Assembly: GCF_023715535.1 (NCBI RefSeq)
Contig: NZ_JAMBOI010000014.1
Coordinates: 1 to 64,000, forward strand
Length of the DNA stretch: 64,000 bases
From: Sporosarcina luteola
GTDB lineage: Bacteria > Bacillota > Bacilli > Bacillales_A > Planococcaceae
Direction: 5' to 3'
The notes beneath the pieces are model-generated. The model saw only the letters and a program-made list of their open reading frames with translations. It did no database searches and was not told where the DNA came from. Position numbers and translations under genes: made by a program. This document shows, in pieces, positions 1 to 9,708 of this stretch (positions within the stretch are counted from its first letter, which is position 1; every line of letters starts with the position of its first letter).

Positions 1-111
1 TCGGTTTCCTTATACGGATTCAAAGATCCCAGCGTCCGCACGACTTTCCTTCACTTCTACTACAAAAAAATAGTAGCACAAACCATGGCCATGGTCTGCA
101 CTACTAATGTT

Positions 112-230
112 AGTATGTTTCCGCGGGCGAGCGGTGAGCCTCCTCAGTCGCTTCGCTCCCTCCGGGGTCTCACCTGTCTCGCTTTCCCGCAGGAGTCGCC
201 GCCATCCGCTCCGATCAACGGTGTTTGCAA
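112..230 (-). repeat. GC-rich dispersed intergenic repeat (one copy)
   Basis: A GC-rich island in AT-rich surroundings. On the minus strand it contains GACTCCTGCGGGAAAGCGAG, then a block with GTGAGACCCCGGAGG, then GAGGAGGCTCACCGC and CCCGCGGAAA. The GTGAG and CTCAC blocks face each other as an imperfect inverted repeat, so it can fold. I recognise the style from memory as a repeat scattered between genes of Bacillaceae and Planococcaceae. Only one copy was seen here, and the element seems to stop right after GCGGAAA. The rest of 1-310 shows no gene I can support. Confidence 0.6.
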
Positions 231-310
231 TTAAAATAAATTTGTTCAGGATAGCCATCCAGCTACTAAAATCTCAAGTTACCCAATATTGTTCTCTAAG
301 TACGAAAACC

Positions 311-712
311 TCAATATTGTTTCTTCACATCTTTATAAATTTCTCTAGCCTGTTTATAAATCTCATTACTTGGCTCGATTTGATAATTTCCAGCACCATC
401 ACTTAGATGAAAAATCCCCTTCTCATCTATCACCAAAGAACTTGAAATTTGGTCATTATAGATGAAGGTTAGCGTTACTGCTTTTTCATAATTAATTTGT
501 TGGTTTGTTTGTCCACTATATTCTATTTCATTGTAAGCCTTCACAAGCGACTGAACAGTTTCTTTATCTACTTTGTTGTAACCCTCGTACAAGCTTTGTC
601 CAAAGCCAATATCATAGTAATCAGCTTTAATTTGTTTGACAGAGTTACCATTACACCCGCTAACAATAAAAAATACACTTAGTATAATACACAAAAACAA
701 TAACTTCCTCAC
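311..712 (-). CDS. Small putative lipoprotein, function unknown
   Basis: A 133-residue protein with a typical lipoprotein signal: basic start MRKLL, hydrophobic core and lipobox VSGC with Cys20 as the predicted lipidated residue. It should be exported and anchored on the outer face of the membrane. The mature part is mixed alpha/beta and rich in Asn, Tyr and Lys; I recognise no family. The start is GTG, with GGGAG about 11 bases upstream lying just past the dnaE stop. The gene follows dnaE by 17 bases and may be read from the same message. Its base composition is visibly more AT-rich than dnaE, which suggests a recent or lineage-specific gene. Confidence 0.7.
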   Translation of the reverse strand: MRKLLFLCIILSVFFIVSGCNGNSVKQIKADYYDIGFGQSLYEGYNKVDKETVQSLVKAYNEIEYSGQTNQQINYEKAVTLTFIYNDQISSSLVIDEKGIFHLSDGAGNYQIEPSNEIYKQAREIYKDVKKQY

Positions 713-729
713 AACTTAACTTTCTCCCT

Positions 730-3700
730 TCAAACTCCGTGAATCTGTTGAACGATCAGTTGTGTTTGGCCGTTGCGCTTTTCCATTGTTCCTGTGATTT
801 GCACCATTGCAAGTTCCTGTATATGGATGTTGCTTGCGGCGTATTGTCTTGGGAAGATCGTGCAAGATAGTTCTCCTGTTTCGTCCTGGAGAGTCAGGAA
901 AGCCATCGCTTCGCCTTTTTTTGTACGGATCCGTTTGACTTCCCTAATCATTCCGGCGACTTTTAGCATCGTCCGTTCTTTTGCATCGGGAACGACTACT
1001 AGATCCACCACTTGTTCCTCCAACATCTTTTTCATTTCCAATGCTGGATGTTCGGATAAATAAAAACCAAGCACTTCCCGTTCATATTCGAGCATGGCAA
1101 ATCTCGGCATTGACCCGCCAGGAGTGTATTTCGGCTTTGCTACTGAATAAATGATTTCGTGGAGTAAGTCATCTCCGTCGGGACTGACGAACTGGGCATG
1201 ATTGCGCGCAGCTTCAATCGATGCCAACAGGACGGACCGGTCTTCTCCGAATTCATCGAGTGCTCCCGCTTTTATGAGAGGTATGATCGTTTTTTCGGTA
1301 AAATAAGTTCCTCCGATTGCTGCTGAAAAATCGAAGAGCGTCTTCCATCCTTCAGGCGTACGCGCGTCTTTAATGACATTGTAAAAAGACGGTGTCACGC
1401 CTTTGATTGATCCCAACCCGATACGAATAGCACCTTTCTCGACGATGTGGGAGAATTTGCTCTTTTGAATGGAAGGAGGAAGAATTTCAATTCCTTTCCC
1501 TCTAATTTCATGGATGTATTCCATTGTCTTCTCTTGGTTTCCAGTCGCCATCGACAACAGCGCAGCATAAAAATAAGCGGGTGCATTCGCTTTTACGTAT
1601 GCCAACTGGTAGGAGATCAATGAGTATGCAACCGCATGGCTTTTCGGGAAGCCGTAATCCGCAAATTTGACGATCAAATCATAGATTTCACTTGCGGAGC
1701 CTTCAGGAAAGTTCTGTTGGACGGCACTTCTTACAAAGTGTTCGCGTTCCTGTCGCAGCACTTCACGTTTCTTTTTACTGACAGCCCTGCGTAACAGATC
1801 CGCTTCCGCCATCGTGAACCCAGCAATTTGCACAGCGATTTGCATGATCTGCTCCTGGTATACGATGATTCCCTCGGTTTCCTGGAGAATCGGCTCTAGG
1901 GTAGGGTGTAAATAATTATTTTTTTCCTTTTTGTTTTTCCTCCGACTGTAGAGCGGGATATTCTCCATCGGGCCTGGCCGGTATAATGCATTGATGGCGT
2001 ACAGGTCACTGAACGCATCCGGTTTGATTAGCCGTAACGCATCTCTCATGCCGTCCGACTCGAATTGGAAAATCCCCGTCATGTCGCCATTCTTGAAAAG
2101 TTCAAAAGTCTTTGCGTCATTCAGAGGAATCTCTTCGAAATGCAGCTTCTTGCCCGTGTCGTATTGAATCATCGATTGGATACGGTCCATTAACGTCAAA
2201 TTGCGCAATCCAAGGAAATCCATTTTCAATAAACCGATTTCCTCCACATCTCCCATTGCCCATTGAGTCAAGTAAATATCATCACCGCCATTTTGGAGTG
2301 GAACATTTTCGACTAATGGCATCGGAGACAGGATGACTCCCGCTGCATGGGTGGAAGCATTTCTCGGCAAGCCTTCCAACGTTTTAGCTGCTTGAAACCA
2401 CTTGGCACGGATAGGATCCATTGCGATCCAGTCTTGAAGGGCTTTCGACTTGCTGACGGACTCTTCCAGCCTTTTGCTATGCCCTTCCTGAATCTGTTTG
2501 GATAAGAAAGACATTTCTTCGTTGGAGAAGTCGAATACTCGGGCTACGTTTCTTGCGACAGATTTAGAAGAGAGCGTTCCGAAGGTAATGATTTGAGCAA
2601 CGTGTGCCTTCCCATATTTCTTAGCTACATATTCAATCACTTCAGAGCGGCGGTTATCGGCAAAATCGATGTCTATATCAGGCATTGAAATTCTTCCTGG
2701 ATTAAGGAATCTTTCGAAAATGAGCCCATATTTGATTGGATCGACATCCGTGATTCCTAGGGAATAGGCGACGAGGGAACCCGCTGAGGAACCCCTACCC
2801 GGGCCTGTCAATATCCCATTCTCCTTTGAAAAACGCATGAAATCCTCAACAATTAAAAAGTAATCTGAGAAGCCCATGTTTTCGATGACTGTGAGTTCTG
2901 TGCCAAGCCGTTCATAATAAGTCGGACTTACGGTTCCGAGCCGGCTGATCAACCCTTCCTCACAATTCTTTTTCAGCAATGAAGCTGCCGTGTGCCCTTC
3001 CGGGACCGGAAAGGCAGGCATCAACGGACGGCTAGGCGGCAACTTCGCATTACAGGACAACATGATTTCAGCCATTGCTTCAATCCATTCAGGATGATCG
3101 GAAAACCAATGCTGCAACTCTTGTTCGTCCGGAACATGAGCATCATAGATATCCATTTTCGGCCTTGACGGGTCATTCAGCTTGTAACCTGACCGTATTG
3201 CCGCAGCTACTTCAAAAGCGAAAGCATCCTCTTTGTCAATATATCTTGATTCATGAAAGGCAGTAATGAATGTATCCGTCTCCTCGGCAATACGCTGAAT
3301 TTCCTCTTCAGCGTGGTGCTTCACCCCACCTGGCCGGGAAATGCCGACAAAGACATTCCTACATGCTTTTTGGATTTTTAGGATCGTATCGGCTTCACGT
3401 CTATCATTCCAAGAATTATCGGTCATCGGACAAATGAAGACACACCCCTCGCTATACGCTTGAAGCCATTTAAGAGGTAGTGTTTCAGGCTCCTTTGTAG
3501 AAATCGCACTGCTGATTTTAAGTAGGTTGCTATAGCCTCTGTCGTCTTTCGCATATGCATATAGCAGAAGATCGTGACCGTCATCCAACTCCAACATGAT
3601 TGATAATCCGATGACAGGATGGATGTCATATTTCTCCATCACTTTGCAGAATGAACGGACGCCATACATCTTCGAATTGACAATCCCAACAGATCGAGCC

Positions 3701-3795
3701 CCTCTCCTTTGCAGAAGCGGGGCCAACTGATCAAGCTTTATAATGCCGCGCAGCAAATCGGCGCCGGTCACAATTTGTGGATAGACAAGTACCAA
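730..3795 (-). CDS. dnaE: DNA polymerase III alpha subunit DnaE
   Basis: Error-prone replicative polymerase that, in low-GC Gram-positives, extends primers before PolC takes over. The 1021 residues hold an N-terminal PHP domain (about 1-210), the polymerase core with GPGRGSSAGSLVAY (about 331) and the catalytic PDIDIDF (about 372), then helix-hairpin-helix and a C-terminal OB fold ending at GQTQLIVQQIHGV. It is somewhat shorter than the roughly 1,100 residues usual for Bacillus DnaE. The PHP domain looks degenerate: the expected His-rich metal motif near the N terminus reads VYPQIVTGADLL. The start is TTG with GGAGG eight bases upstream. It lies 19 bases after nrnA, so the two are probably co-transcribed. 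Confidence 0.95.
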   Translation of the reverse strand: MVLVYPQIVTGADLLRGIIKLDQLAPLLQRRGARSVGIVNSKMYGVRSFCKVMEKYDIHPVIGLSIMLELDDGHDLLLYAYAKDDRGYSNLLKISSAISTKEPETLPLKWLQAYSEGCVFICPMTDNSWNDRREADTILKIQKACRNVFVGISRPGGVKHHAEEEIQRIAEETDTFITAFHESRYIDKEDAFAFEVAAAIRSGYKLNDPSRPKMDIYDAHVPDEQELQHWFSDHPEWIEAMAEIMLSCNAKLPPSRPLMPAFPVPEGHTAASLLKKNCEEGLISRLGTVSPTYYERLGTELTVIENMGFSDYFLIVEDFMRFSKENGILTGPGRGSSAGSLVAYSLGITDVDPIKYGLIFERFLNPGRISMPDIDIDFADNRRSEVIEYVAKKYGKAHVAQIITFGTLSSKSVARNVARVFDFSNEEMSFLSKQIQEGHSKRLEESVSKSKALQDWIAMDPIRAKWFQAAKTLEGLPRNASTHAAGVILSPMPLVENVPLQNGGDDIYLTQWAMGDVEEIGLLKMDFLGLRNLTLMDRIQSMIQYDTGKKLHFEEIPLNDAKTFELFKNGDMTGIFQFESDGMRDALRLIKPDAFSDLYAINALYRPGPMENIPLYSRRKNKKEKNNYLHPTLEPILQETEGIIVYQEQIMQIAVQIAGFTMAEADLLRRAVSKKKREVLRQEREHFVRSAVQQNFPEGSASEIYDLIVKFADYGFPKSHAVAYSLISYQLAYVKANAPAYFYAALLSMATGNQEKTMEYIHEIRGKGIEILPPSIQKSKFSHIVEKGAIRIGLGSIKGVTPSFYNVIKDARTPEGWKTLFDFSAAIGGTYFTEKTIIPLIKAGALDEFGEDRSVLLASIEAARNHAQFVSPDGDDLLHEIIYSVAKPKYTPGGSMPRFAMLEYEREVLGFYLSEHPALEMKKMLEEQVVDLVVVPDAKERTMLKVAGMIREVKRIRTKKGEAMAFLTLQDETGELSCTIFPRQYAASNIHIQELAMVQITGTMEKRNGQTQLIVQQIHGV

Positions 3796-3814
3796 TGAAA
3801 ATCCCTCCGAACCG

Positions 3815-4756
3815 TTACTTCACTGCACATAAATCTTTCAATTTCGCAATGACCTCATCCGCTTTATCCCACGAATAAATTGACGCCCCCGAAGCGAGCG
3901 GATGTCCCCCGCCGTCATATTCAGCAGCGAGTTGATTAATTACCGGTCCTTTTGAACGGAATCGGACACGGATCTGATCCTCTTCCTCGACAAAAATGAC
4001 CCATGCACAAATTCCTTTTACATCCCCAAGGGCTCCAACAAGTTGAGATGTCTCGCTCGCGGTTACTCCGAACTTTTCAAGAATCGTTTTGTCGATTTTA
4101 ATGAAAGCCGCTCCATTTTCATCAATCGTGAATTGTTGATAAATATAACCTTTCAAATTCAGCAATCTACGGTCTTCTTCATACATTTCCGCGAAGAGCT
4201 TCGTCCTATCAAAATCATATTTGATTAGACCGCTTGCAATTTCGAACGTCCTTACAGTCGCACTTGGGAAAAGGAATCGGCCTGTATCTCCCACGATCCC
4301 TGCAAATAGCAAACGGGCACAAGCATCCGACATCTTCCATCCATAATGCTTTTCCCCTTCTTCAAATAGAAGATATATCATTTCAGATGTGGAACTTGCA
4401 TCGGTATCCACCCATCTCATATCTCCGTATGGATCGACATTCGGATGGTGATCGATCTTGAGTAAAAAATCGGCTTTCTCATAAAACTCTGCATCGATCC
4501 GCTCTGTATTACCCGTATCGGTAACGATGACAAGTGCGTTTTTATAATCGTCAGGTCCTACTTCATCCTGAATCGCTAAATAAGTGAGCATATCATCATG
4601 CGTTCCGGATGCATATACTTTCTTTTCTGGATAATTGGTTGTTATCAATTCCTTCAAGCCGACTTGCGAGCCGTATGCATCTGGGTCGGGCCGTACATGA
4701 CGATGAATGATGATTGTGTCGTATTGTTCAATTGTGTCGATGATTTGTCGTTTCAA
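3815..4756 (-). CDS. nrnA: Bifunctional nanoRNase / pAp phosphatase NrnA (DHH family)
   Basis: Degrades 2-5-mer RNA and pAp in the cytoplasm, finishing mRNA turnover and recycling the sulfur-assimilation by-product. DHH domain motifs are visible: HRHVRPDPDAYGSQ, VTDTGNTERID and DHHPNVDPYGD. The C-terminal DHHA1 domain ends with GGGHPLASGASIYSWD, the RNA-binding glycine motif. The frame is open further upstream to an ATG at 4795. I place the start at the TTG at 4756 because GGAGG sits nine bases before it and the result, 313 residues beginning MKRQIIDTIEQYD, matches the remembered B. subtilis protein. It heads a probable nrnA-dnaE unit and is divergent from ytpI. Confidence 0.93.
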   Translation of the reverse strand: MKRQIIDTIEQYDTIIIHRHVRPDPDAYGSQVGLKELITTNYPEKKVYASGTHDDMLTYLAIQDEVGPDDYKNALVIVTDTGNTERIDAEFYEKADFLLKIDHHPNVDPYGDMRWVDTDASSTSEMIYLLFEEGEKHYGWKMSDACARLLFAGIVGDTGRFLFPSATVRTFEIASGLIKYDFDRTKLFAEMYEEDRRLLNLKGYIYQQFTIDENGAAFIKIDKTILEKFGVTASETSQLVGALGDVKGICAWVIFVEEEDQIRVRFRSKGPVINQLAAEYDGGGHPLASGASIYSWDKADEVIAKLKDLCAVK

Positions 4757-4847
4757 TTTGCTATTCCTCCGGTTTTTAATGATTTCTGTTCGCATTTACT
4801 GAAAGAAGCCGCTACAATGAAAGAAGTTATTTGATGGAGGCTTTTTT

Positions 4848-5168
4848 ATGAAAACACTCAATTTCCTACTAGTCTTTCTTATCATTGCATCAGGCGTTTA
4901 TTATTTCTATTTCAAGACTCGTCAATTCAGAACACGTCAAGTGTTTCCCATTCGGAAACAGTACTTTGCAAGCAGAGCCGGTACATTTTTGGGGGGATTA
5001 CTTTTCTTCTTCGGAATAAACCAGCTTCTTCTGTTCCAAGGGATTGCAACGTATGTCGTTTCCAGTCTATTCATCGTACTAGGCGCCTATATTATTTTCT
5101 TTAATATGAAAGCTGCAAAGCATTATAAACAATTTATTGACGAAGAGACTACTCTGAATGAAAACTGA
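4848..5168 (+). CDS. ytpI: YtpI family small membrane protein
   Basis: A 106-residue membrane protein with three predicted hydrophobic helices: residues about 3-22, 44-62 and 67-86. They are separated by the basic segment KTRQFRTRQVFPIRKQYF, and a short acidic tail follows. The family (YtpI) is conserved beside nrnA and dnaE in Bacillales; no function is known to me. The start ATG has GGAGG seven to eight bases upstream. The gene is monocistronic: divergent from nrnA and closed by a hairpin terminator overlapping its stop codon. Confidence 0.85.
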   Translation: MKTLNFLLVFLIIASGVYYFYFKTRQFRTRQVFPIRKQYFASRAGTFLGGLLFFFGINQLLLFQGIATYVVSSLFIVLGAYIIFFNMKAAKHYKQFIDEETTLNEN

Positions 5169-5192
5169 TGCGACCGCCGCATCAGTTTTTTT
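5162..5192. terminator. Bidirectional intrinsic terminator, ytpI / ytoI
   Basis: Stem CTGATGCG / CGCATCAG with loop ACCGC, flanked by A and T runs on both sides (AAAA before, TTTTTTT after). It serves ytpI on the plus strand and ytoI on the minus strand; the two genes converge here. Confidence 0.9.
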
Positions 5193-5200
5193 CATTCCAA

Positions 5201-6508
5201 TCATCGATCGAATAGCTGATACATTACCATCGCTTTGGCGATTAGTTCCGAATCCGAGAAGAGATCGAAGTCCACTTTAACGAATCTCCTGCTCATATGA
5301 AGGATTCTCGGTTCAACTATTACAGTACTTCCGAGCTGAACATGCTTAATGAAGTAGATAGTCATATTTTCGGGAACGCTTTCTCCCCTTTTCCGCATTT
5401 TGATTGCACGGTTTCCTACATCCGTCAATAATGTCGTCAGTGCCCCGTACGACAGAGACCCCAATTGGTTCGTCATTTGTGGAACGACAGTGAATTCGAT
5501 ATTCAGCGGCTGATCAGGCACGGCTTTCATTTGGCCCTTGACGATATCATCGATTTTTTCGCCTTGCTGCGGTTGCCTTTGGGTCATCTGAAACGCTTTC
5601 AGGACATCTTGGCGGCTGATGATTCCTTGAAGAATTCCACTGTCGCTGACGACAGGCATTAAATCAATGCCCTCCCATATCATGCTATGGCCCGCGGAAG
5701 CGACGCTCGTTTTCCCATTCACAGTAATGGGGTTTTGTGTCATCACTTTTTCAATCAGGTCGGTCCCAAGCTTTCCAACAGCATCACGGGAAGTTACTAT
5801 TCCAATCAATTTTCCGTTCCGATCAATAACCGGATATCCCGAGTGGGCCGTTTTCTGGTTCACTCCATTGAAATGAGCTACATTGTCCTTCGGTGAAAAC
5901 GTGATTGTCTCAGCGAGAGGAGTCAGTATATCCTCCACAAGAAGTATTTCCTTTTCTATCAATTGGTCATAAATTGCACGGTTCAACATCGTTGCTACTG
6001 TGAATGTGTCATAACTGGATGAAATGATCGGTAAATTCAACTCATTCGCCAGTTTTTTCGCTTCATCGGCAACATCGAAACCTCCAGTGACAAGGACGGC
6101 CGCACCTGCACTTACTGCAAGTTCATGCGCCTTGAGCCTGTTCCCGACGATCAATAAGCTGCCTGCATCTATATACCGTTTCATATCATCAAGCTGCATC
6201 GCACCGATGACGAATTTGGTCAAAGTCTTATGAAGCCCGTCTCTTCCTCCGAGAACGACACCGTCTACGATATTAACGACTTCGGCAAATGTCAGCCTTT
6301 CAATATTCTCTTTTTTCTTCTTTTCAATTCGGATTGTGCCAACACGTTCAATCGTATTCACAAGCTTCTGGTTTTCAGCTTCTTTTATTGCCCGGTATGC
6401 CGTTCCTTCACTGACGGATAAGGCTTTGGCAACTTGGCGGACTGATATTTTCTCGCCGACTGCCAATCCTTCGATATAGCGTAATATCAGCTCATGTTTT
6501 GTCGACAT
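5201..6508 (-). CDS. ytoI: YtoI: winged-helix, DRTGG, CBS and hotdog domain regulator
   Basis: Multi-domain protein of 435 residues. The N-terminal helix-turn-helix carries VRQVAKALSVSEGTAYRAIKEAE and should bind DNA. A DRTGG-like domain (about 70-190) follows, then paired CBS domains (about 195-310) with GYPVIDRNGKLIGIVTSRD that likely sense an adenine nucleotide, then a C-terminal hotdog fold (about 330-435). It is probably a ligand-responsive transcription factor; its targets are not known to me. I chose the start at the internal ATG, MSTKHELILRYIEG, because AAAGGTG lies just upstream and B. subtilis YtoI starts equivalently. The frame is open to 6550 but the extra 14 residues show no conservation. 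Confidence 0.9.
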   Translation of the reverse strand: MSTKHELILRYIEGLAVGEKISVRQVAKALSVSEGTAYRAIKEAENQKLVNTIERVGTIRIEKKKKENIERLTFAEVVNIVDGVVLGGRDGLHKTLTKFVIGAMQLDDMKRYIDAGSLLIVGNRLKAHELAVSAGAAVLVTGGFDVADEAKKLANELNLPIISSSYDTFTVATMLNRAIYDQLIEKEILLVEDILTPLAETITFSPKDNVAHFNGVNQKTAHSGYPVIDRNGKLIGIVTSRDAVGKLGTDLIEKVMTQNPITVNGKTSVASAGHSMIWEGIDLMPVVSDSGILQGIISRQDVLKAFQMTQRQPQQGEKIDDIVKGQMKAVPDQPLNIEFTVVPQMTNQLGSLSYGALTTLLTDVGNRAIKMRKRGESVPENMTIYFIKHVQLGSTVIVEPRILHMSRRFVKVDFDLFSDSELIAKAMVMYQLFDR

Positions 6509-6610
6509 TTCTTCACCTTTTTCTCTTTTAACCTGTCCCCATTTTATCATACATCGGAAAGAATAGTATTTGCAGGAAGACTCAGGTCGATAAATGGTTG
6601 AATACTGGAG

Positions 6611-6650
6611 TAAAGAAAAACCGATCCGGCGATGTGCTATCCGGATCGGT
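6611..6650 (-). terminator. Intrinsic terminator of ytkL
   Basis: Ten-base-pair stem ACCGATCCGG / CCGGATCGGT with an 11-base loop. On the minus strand it is followed by TTTTTCTTTA. It lies nine bases past the ytkL stop. Confidence 0.9.
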
Positions 6651-6658
6651 GACGGTAT

Positions 6659-7339
6659 TTATAATTCCAGTGAGTCTCCCGCTTTCATAATCTTCACTTC
6701 ATGGTTTACGACAAGATCCTTGAATGTTTCCGGATTTTGCCTAATTGGCGGAAATGTGTCGTAATGGATAGGCACGACAACTTTCGGATTCAGCAATTCA
6801 ACTGCCGCCGCGGCATCTTCCGGACCCATCGTAAAATTATCGCCGATCGGCAAAAAAGCGACGTCGATGGATTGCTGTCTCCCGATGATTGCCATATCGC
6901 CGAAAAGGGATGTATCCCCTGCGTGATAAATTGTTTTTCCTTCCACAGTGAACAAAATTCCTGCTGGCATGCCTGTATAGATAATTTCGTTCTGGGCGGT
7001 CGTGTAGGAAGAACTATGGAACGCTTGCGTATATTTCACCGTCCCGAAATCGAATGTATGGGAGCCTCCGATGTTCATGCCATGCGTAGTAAAGCCCTGC
7101 CAACCTAAGTAGACGGCCAGTTCATTCGGTGCAACGATAAGTGGATTGCATCGTTTTGCTATGTCAAACGTATCTCCGACATGATCGTTATGTCCGTGCG
7201 TCAGCAAGATTACATCGGGATTCTGTACTGAAGCATCCAAGTCCGTCAGTTCATTGCCAGTGATGAACGGATCAATCAATAATGTCTTCCCTTCCGTCTC
7301 AATTTTCACGACAGAATGTCCGTGATAAGAAATTTTCAT
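6659..7339 (-). CDS. ytkL: UPF0173 metal-dependent hydrolase YtkL
   Basis: Metallo-beta-lactamase-fold hydrolase of 226 residues. The zinc motif HGHNDHVGD is clear, with supporting ligands in [18 protein letters not shown] and PIHYDTFPP. The physiological substrate is unknown; the family is widely conserved in Firmicutes. The ATG at 7339 has GGAGG nine bases upstream, whereas the in-frame TTG two codons earlier is too close to it. The gene is single, divergent from the downstream peptidase gene and closed by its own terminator. Confidence 0.9.
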   Translation of the reverse strand: MKISYHGHSVVKIETEGKTLLIDPFITGNELTDLDASVQNPDVILLTHGHNDHVGDTFDIAKRCNPLIVAPNELAVYLGWQGFTTHGMNIGGSHTFDFGTVKYTQAFHSSSYTTAQNEIIYTGMPAGILFTVEGKTIYHAGDTSLFGDMAIIGRQQSIDVAFLPIGDNFTMGPEDAAAAVELLNPKVVVPIHYDTFPPIRQNPETFKDLVVNHEVKIMKAGDSLEL

Positions 7340-7450
7340 TTGCAAATCCCTCCAAATCTGTTCATATACACTATACTTCTTTATCTTACCGGAAAACCCT
7401 CTTTTTTGATATGATATGTATGTTGAGGAAGTTGATATCGGAGGGATAAG

Positions 7451-8548
7451 GTGAATAAAATTAATGAGATCAAAAGTTACTTGCTAGAAAATGATGTGGA
7501 TGCGGCATTCATTACAACTCCGGACAATGTTTTTTATGTTTCTGGATTTCGCAGTGAACCGCATGAGAGACTATTAGGCGTGATGATCTTCAAGGAAGCT
7601 GAACCATTTGTTATCTGTCCTCTAATGGAAGTGCCTGATTTGAAGGCGTCCGGTTGGACATTTGAAGCGATTGGGCATCAAGATACTGAAGATGCTTGGG
7701 AAGTTCTCGCAACTGCAGCCGTGAAAAGAGGAGTTCCTCTTCAGACAATTGCAATCGAAAAATCCCATTTAACCGTCGAACGACTAGAACGGATGGAACA
7801 ACTCTTCGAAGGAGCGTCATTCCAACGTCTCGACGAACAACTGAATAAAATGAGAAATATCAAAAGCGAGGATGAGCTTGTAAAGTTGCGCAAGGCAGCA
7901 GCATTGGCAGATCACGCAATCGAAATCGGCTGCAAAGAGATCGCCGAAGGGAAAACCGAGCTTGAAATTCTTATGGCAATTGAATTTGAAATGAAGAAAA
8001 TGGGCGCAGAAAAGATGTCCTTCGACACGATGGTATTATCAGGTCCTAAAACAGCTTCCCCGCACGGAACGCCGGGAGACCGGAAAATCCAAAAAGGTGA
8101 TTTCATCCTGTTCGACCTTGGTGTCGTATACGAGGGATATTGTTCAGATATTACAAGAACAGTCGCATTTGGCGAACCTTCCGAAAAACAGCGTGAAATT
8201 TATGAAACTGTCAAAAAGGCAGAACAGACAGCAATCGACATGGTCCGTCCTGGCGTGAAAGCAATGGACTTGGATAAAGCCGCAAGGGATGTCATTACGG
8301 AAGCAGGCTACGGTGAGTATTTCACGCACCGACTTGGACACGGGCTTGGCATTTCCGTACATGAATTCCCTTCAATTACAGGAACAAATGAAATGGAACT
8401 CATTGAAGGAATGGTATTCACTGTCGAACCGGGGATTTATCATCCTGAAATTACGGGAGTGCGAATCGAAGATGATCTAGTCGTCACTTCTGACGGTGTA
8501 GAAGTGTTAACGAAATTCCCGAAAGAACTGCAGATCATACAGCCTTGA
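7451..8548 (+). CDS. M24 family Xaa-Pro aminopeptidase
   Basis: Cytoplasmic aminopeptidase that removes N-terminal residues ahead of proline. The 365 residues comprise a creatinase N domain (about 1-125) and the pita-bread catalytic domain. The five metal ligands are visible: two Asp in [17 protein letters not shown], His in [14 protein letters not shown], Glu in [14 protein letters not shown] and Glu in [10 protein letters not shown]. The start is GTG, with GGAGG a few bases upstream. It is convergent with ald and shares a terminator with it. YpdF- or YqhT-like naming is possible, so no symbol is given. Confidence 0.92.
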   Translation: MNKINEIKSYLLENDVDAAFITTPDNVFYVSGFRSEPHERLLGVMIFKEAEPFVICPLMEVPDLKASGWTFEAIGHQDTEDAWEVLATAAVKRGVPLQTIAIEKSHLTVERLERMEQLFEGASFQRLDEQLNKMRNIKSEDELVKLRKAAALADHAIEIGCKEIAEGKTELEILMAIEFEMKKMGAEKMSFDTMVLSGPKTASPHGTPGDRKIQKGDFILFDLGVVYEGYCSDITRTVAFGEPSEKQREIYETVKKAEQTAIDMVRPGVKAMDLDKAARDVITEAGYGEYFTHRLGHGLGISVHEFPSITGTNEMELIEGMVFTVEPGIYHPEITGVRIEDDLVVTSDGVEVLTKFPKELQIIQP

Positions 8549-8553
8549 AATTG

Positions 8554-8593
8554 AAAACATGCTGTCCGAAATAAATCGGACAGCATGTTTTAT
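8554..8593. terminator. Bidirectional terminator, M24 peptidase / ald
   Basis: Long stem AAACATGCTGTCCGA / TCGGACAGCATGTTT with loop AATAAA, A-rich before and T-rich after. It lies between the convergent peptidase gene and ald. Confidence 0.9.
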
Positions 8594-9708
8594 TATTTGC
8601 TTAGTAGCGTCTCAGCCGGAACATACTCCAAGCCTTGCGCGTCTGCAACAGCTTTATATGTTACATGTCCTTCCAATGTGTTGATGCCTTTTTGCAATGC
8701 AGCATTATCCAAACAAGCTTGTTTATAGCCTTTGTTTGCAATTTGCAACGCATATGGAACTGTAACGTTCGTCAAAGCCATCGTCGAAGTGCGCGGAACA
8801 GCTCCCGGCATGTTCGCAACTGCATAGTGGACAATGCCATGCTTCTCATACGTAGGATCATCATGAGTCGTCACGCGGTCGGATGTTTCAAAGATTCCGC
8901 CTTGGTCGATTGCGATATCCACAAGAACCGAGCCCGGCTTCATCGATTTGACCATCTCTTCCGAAACCAATTTCGGCGCTTTAGCCCCTGGAATCAATAC
9001 ACAGCCAATAACAAGATCTGAATCCTTTACTGATTCTGCAATATTGAACGGGTTGGAAACAAGTGTCTGAATGCTATCACCGAACATTTCATCCAATTGG
9101 CGAAGACGGTCTACAGACAAATCGAGCACAGTAACTTTAGCACCCATGCCGACAGCTATTTTCGCAGCGTTCGTTCCAGCCTGTCCGCCACCGATTACTG
9201 TGACTTTTCCGCGAGATACGCCTGGGACTCCTGAAAGAAGAATTCCTTTTCCACCGTTAATCTTTTCAAGATATTGCGCGCCGATTTGTGTTGCCATACG
9301 TCCTGCAACTTCGCTCATCGGTGCTAGCAACGGTAAAGAATTATTCACTTGCACAGTTTCATAGGCGATGCCGACAACCTTGTTATCTAGCATTGCTTTA
9401 GTCAATTCCAATTCAGGGGCAAGATGCAGATAAGTGAACAGGATTAGCCCTTCACGGAAATAATCATACTCGGAAGCAAGCGGTTCTTTCACTTTCATGA
9501 CCATGTCTACATTCCAGGCTTCTTTCGCAGTAGATACGATTGTCGCACCAGCTTCGATATAATCCTCATCAGTAAAGCTGGAACCATGTCCTGCACCAGT
9601 TTCAATGAGTACTTCATGGCCTGCTGACTTCAAGTTGTATGCGCCTGCAGGTGTCATCGCCACCCGATTTTCATTATTCTTCACTTCTTTTGGAATCCCA
9701 ATACGCAT
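8593..9708 (-). CDS. ald: Alanine dehydrogenase
   Basis: Catalyses NAD-dependent, reversible oxidative deamination of L-alanine to pyruvate and ammonia, used for growth on alanine and during sporulation. The 371 residues begin [20 protein letters not shown], the family signature. They contain the glycine-rich NAD site [17 protein letters not shown] (about 173) and the conserved stretch [13 protein letters not shown]. The chosen ATG has a strong AGGAGG upstream; the open frame reaches 9780 but the additional 24 codons are leader sequence. A long AT-rich 5' region suggests regulated transcription. In B. subtilis ald is activated by AdeR, which is not seen here. Confidence 0.96.
   Translation of the reverse strand: MRIGIPKEVKNNENRVAMTPAGAYNLKSAGHEVLIETGAGHGSSFTDEDYIEAGATIVSTAKEAWNVDMVMKVKEPLASEYDYFREGLILFTYLHLAPELELTKAMLDNKVVGIAYETVQVNNSLPLLAPMSEVAGRMATQIGAQYLEKINGGKGILLSGVPGVSRGKVTVIGGGQAGTNAAKIAVGMGAKVTVLDLSVDRLRQLDEMFGDSIQTLVSNPFNIAESVKDSDLVIGCVLIPGAKAPKLVSEEMVKSMKPGSVLVDIAIDQGGIFETSDRVTTHDDPTYEKHGIVHYAVANMPGAVPRTSTMALTNVTVPYALQIANKGYKQACLDNAALQKGINTLEGHVTYKAVADAQGLEYVPAETLLSK

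Noticed and set aside
10..258. 82-codon minus-strand frame
   Set aside because: It runs through the GC-rich dispersed repeat and has no Shine-Dalgarno site or recognisable domain.
7386..7415. Promoter for the M24 peptidase gene
   Set aside because: TATGAT is a fair -10, but the only -35 candidate (TTACCG) matches poorly, so it was not listed.
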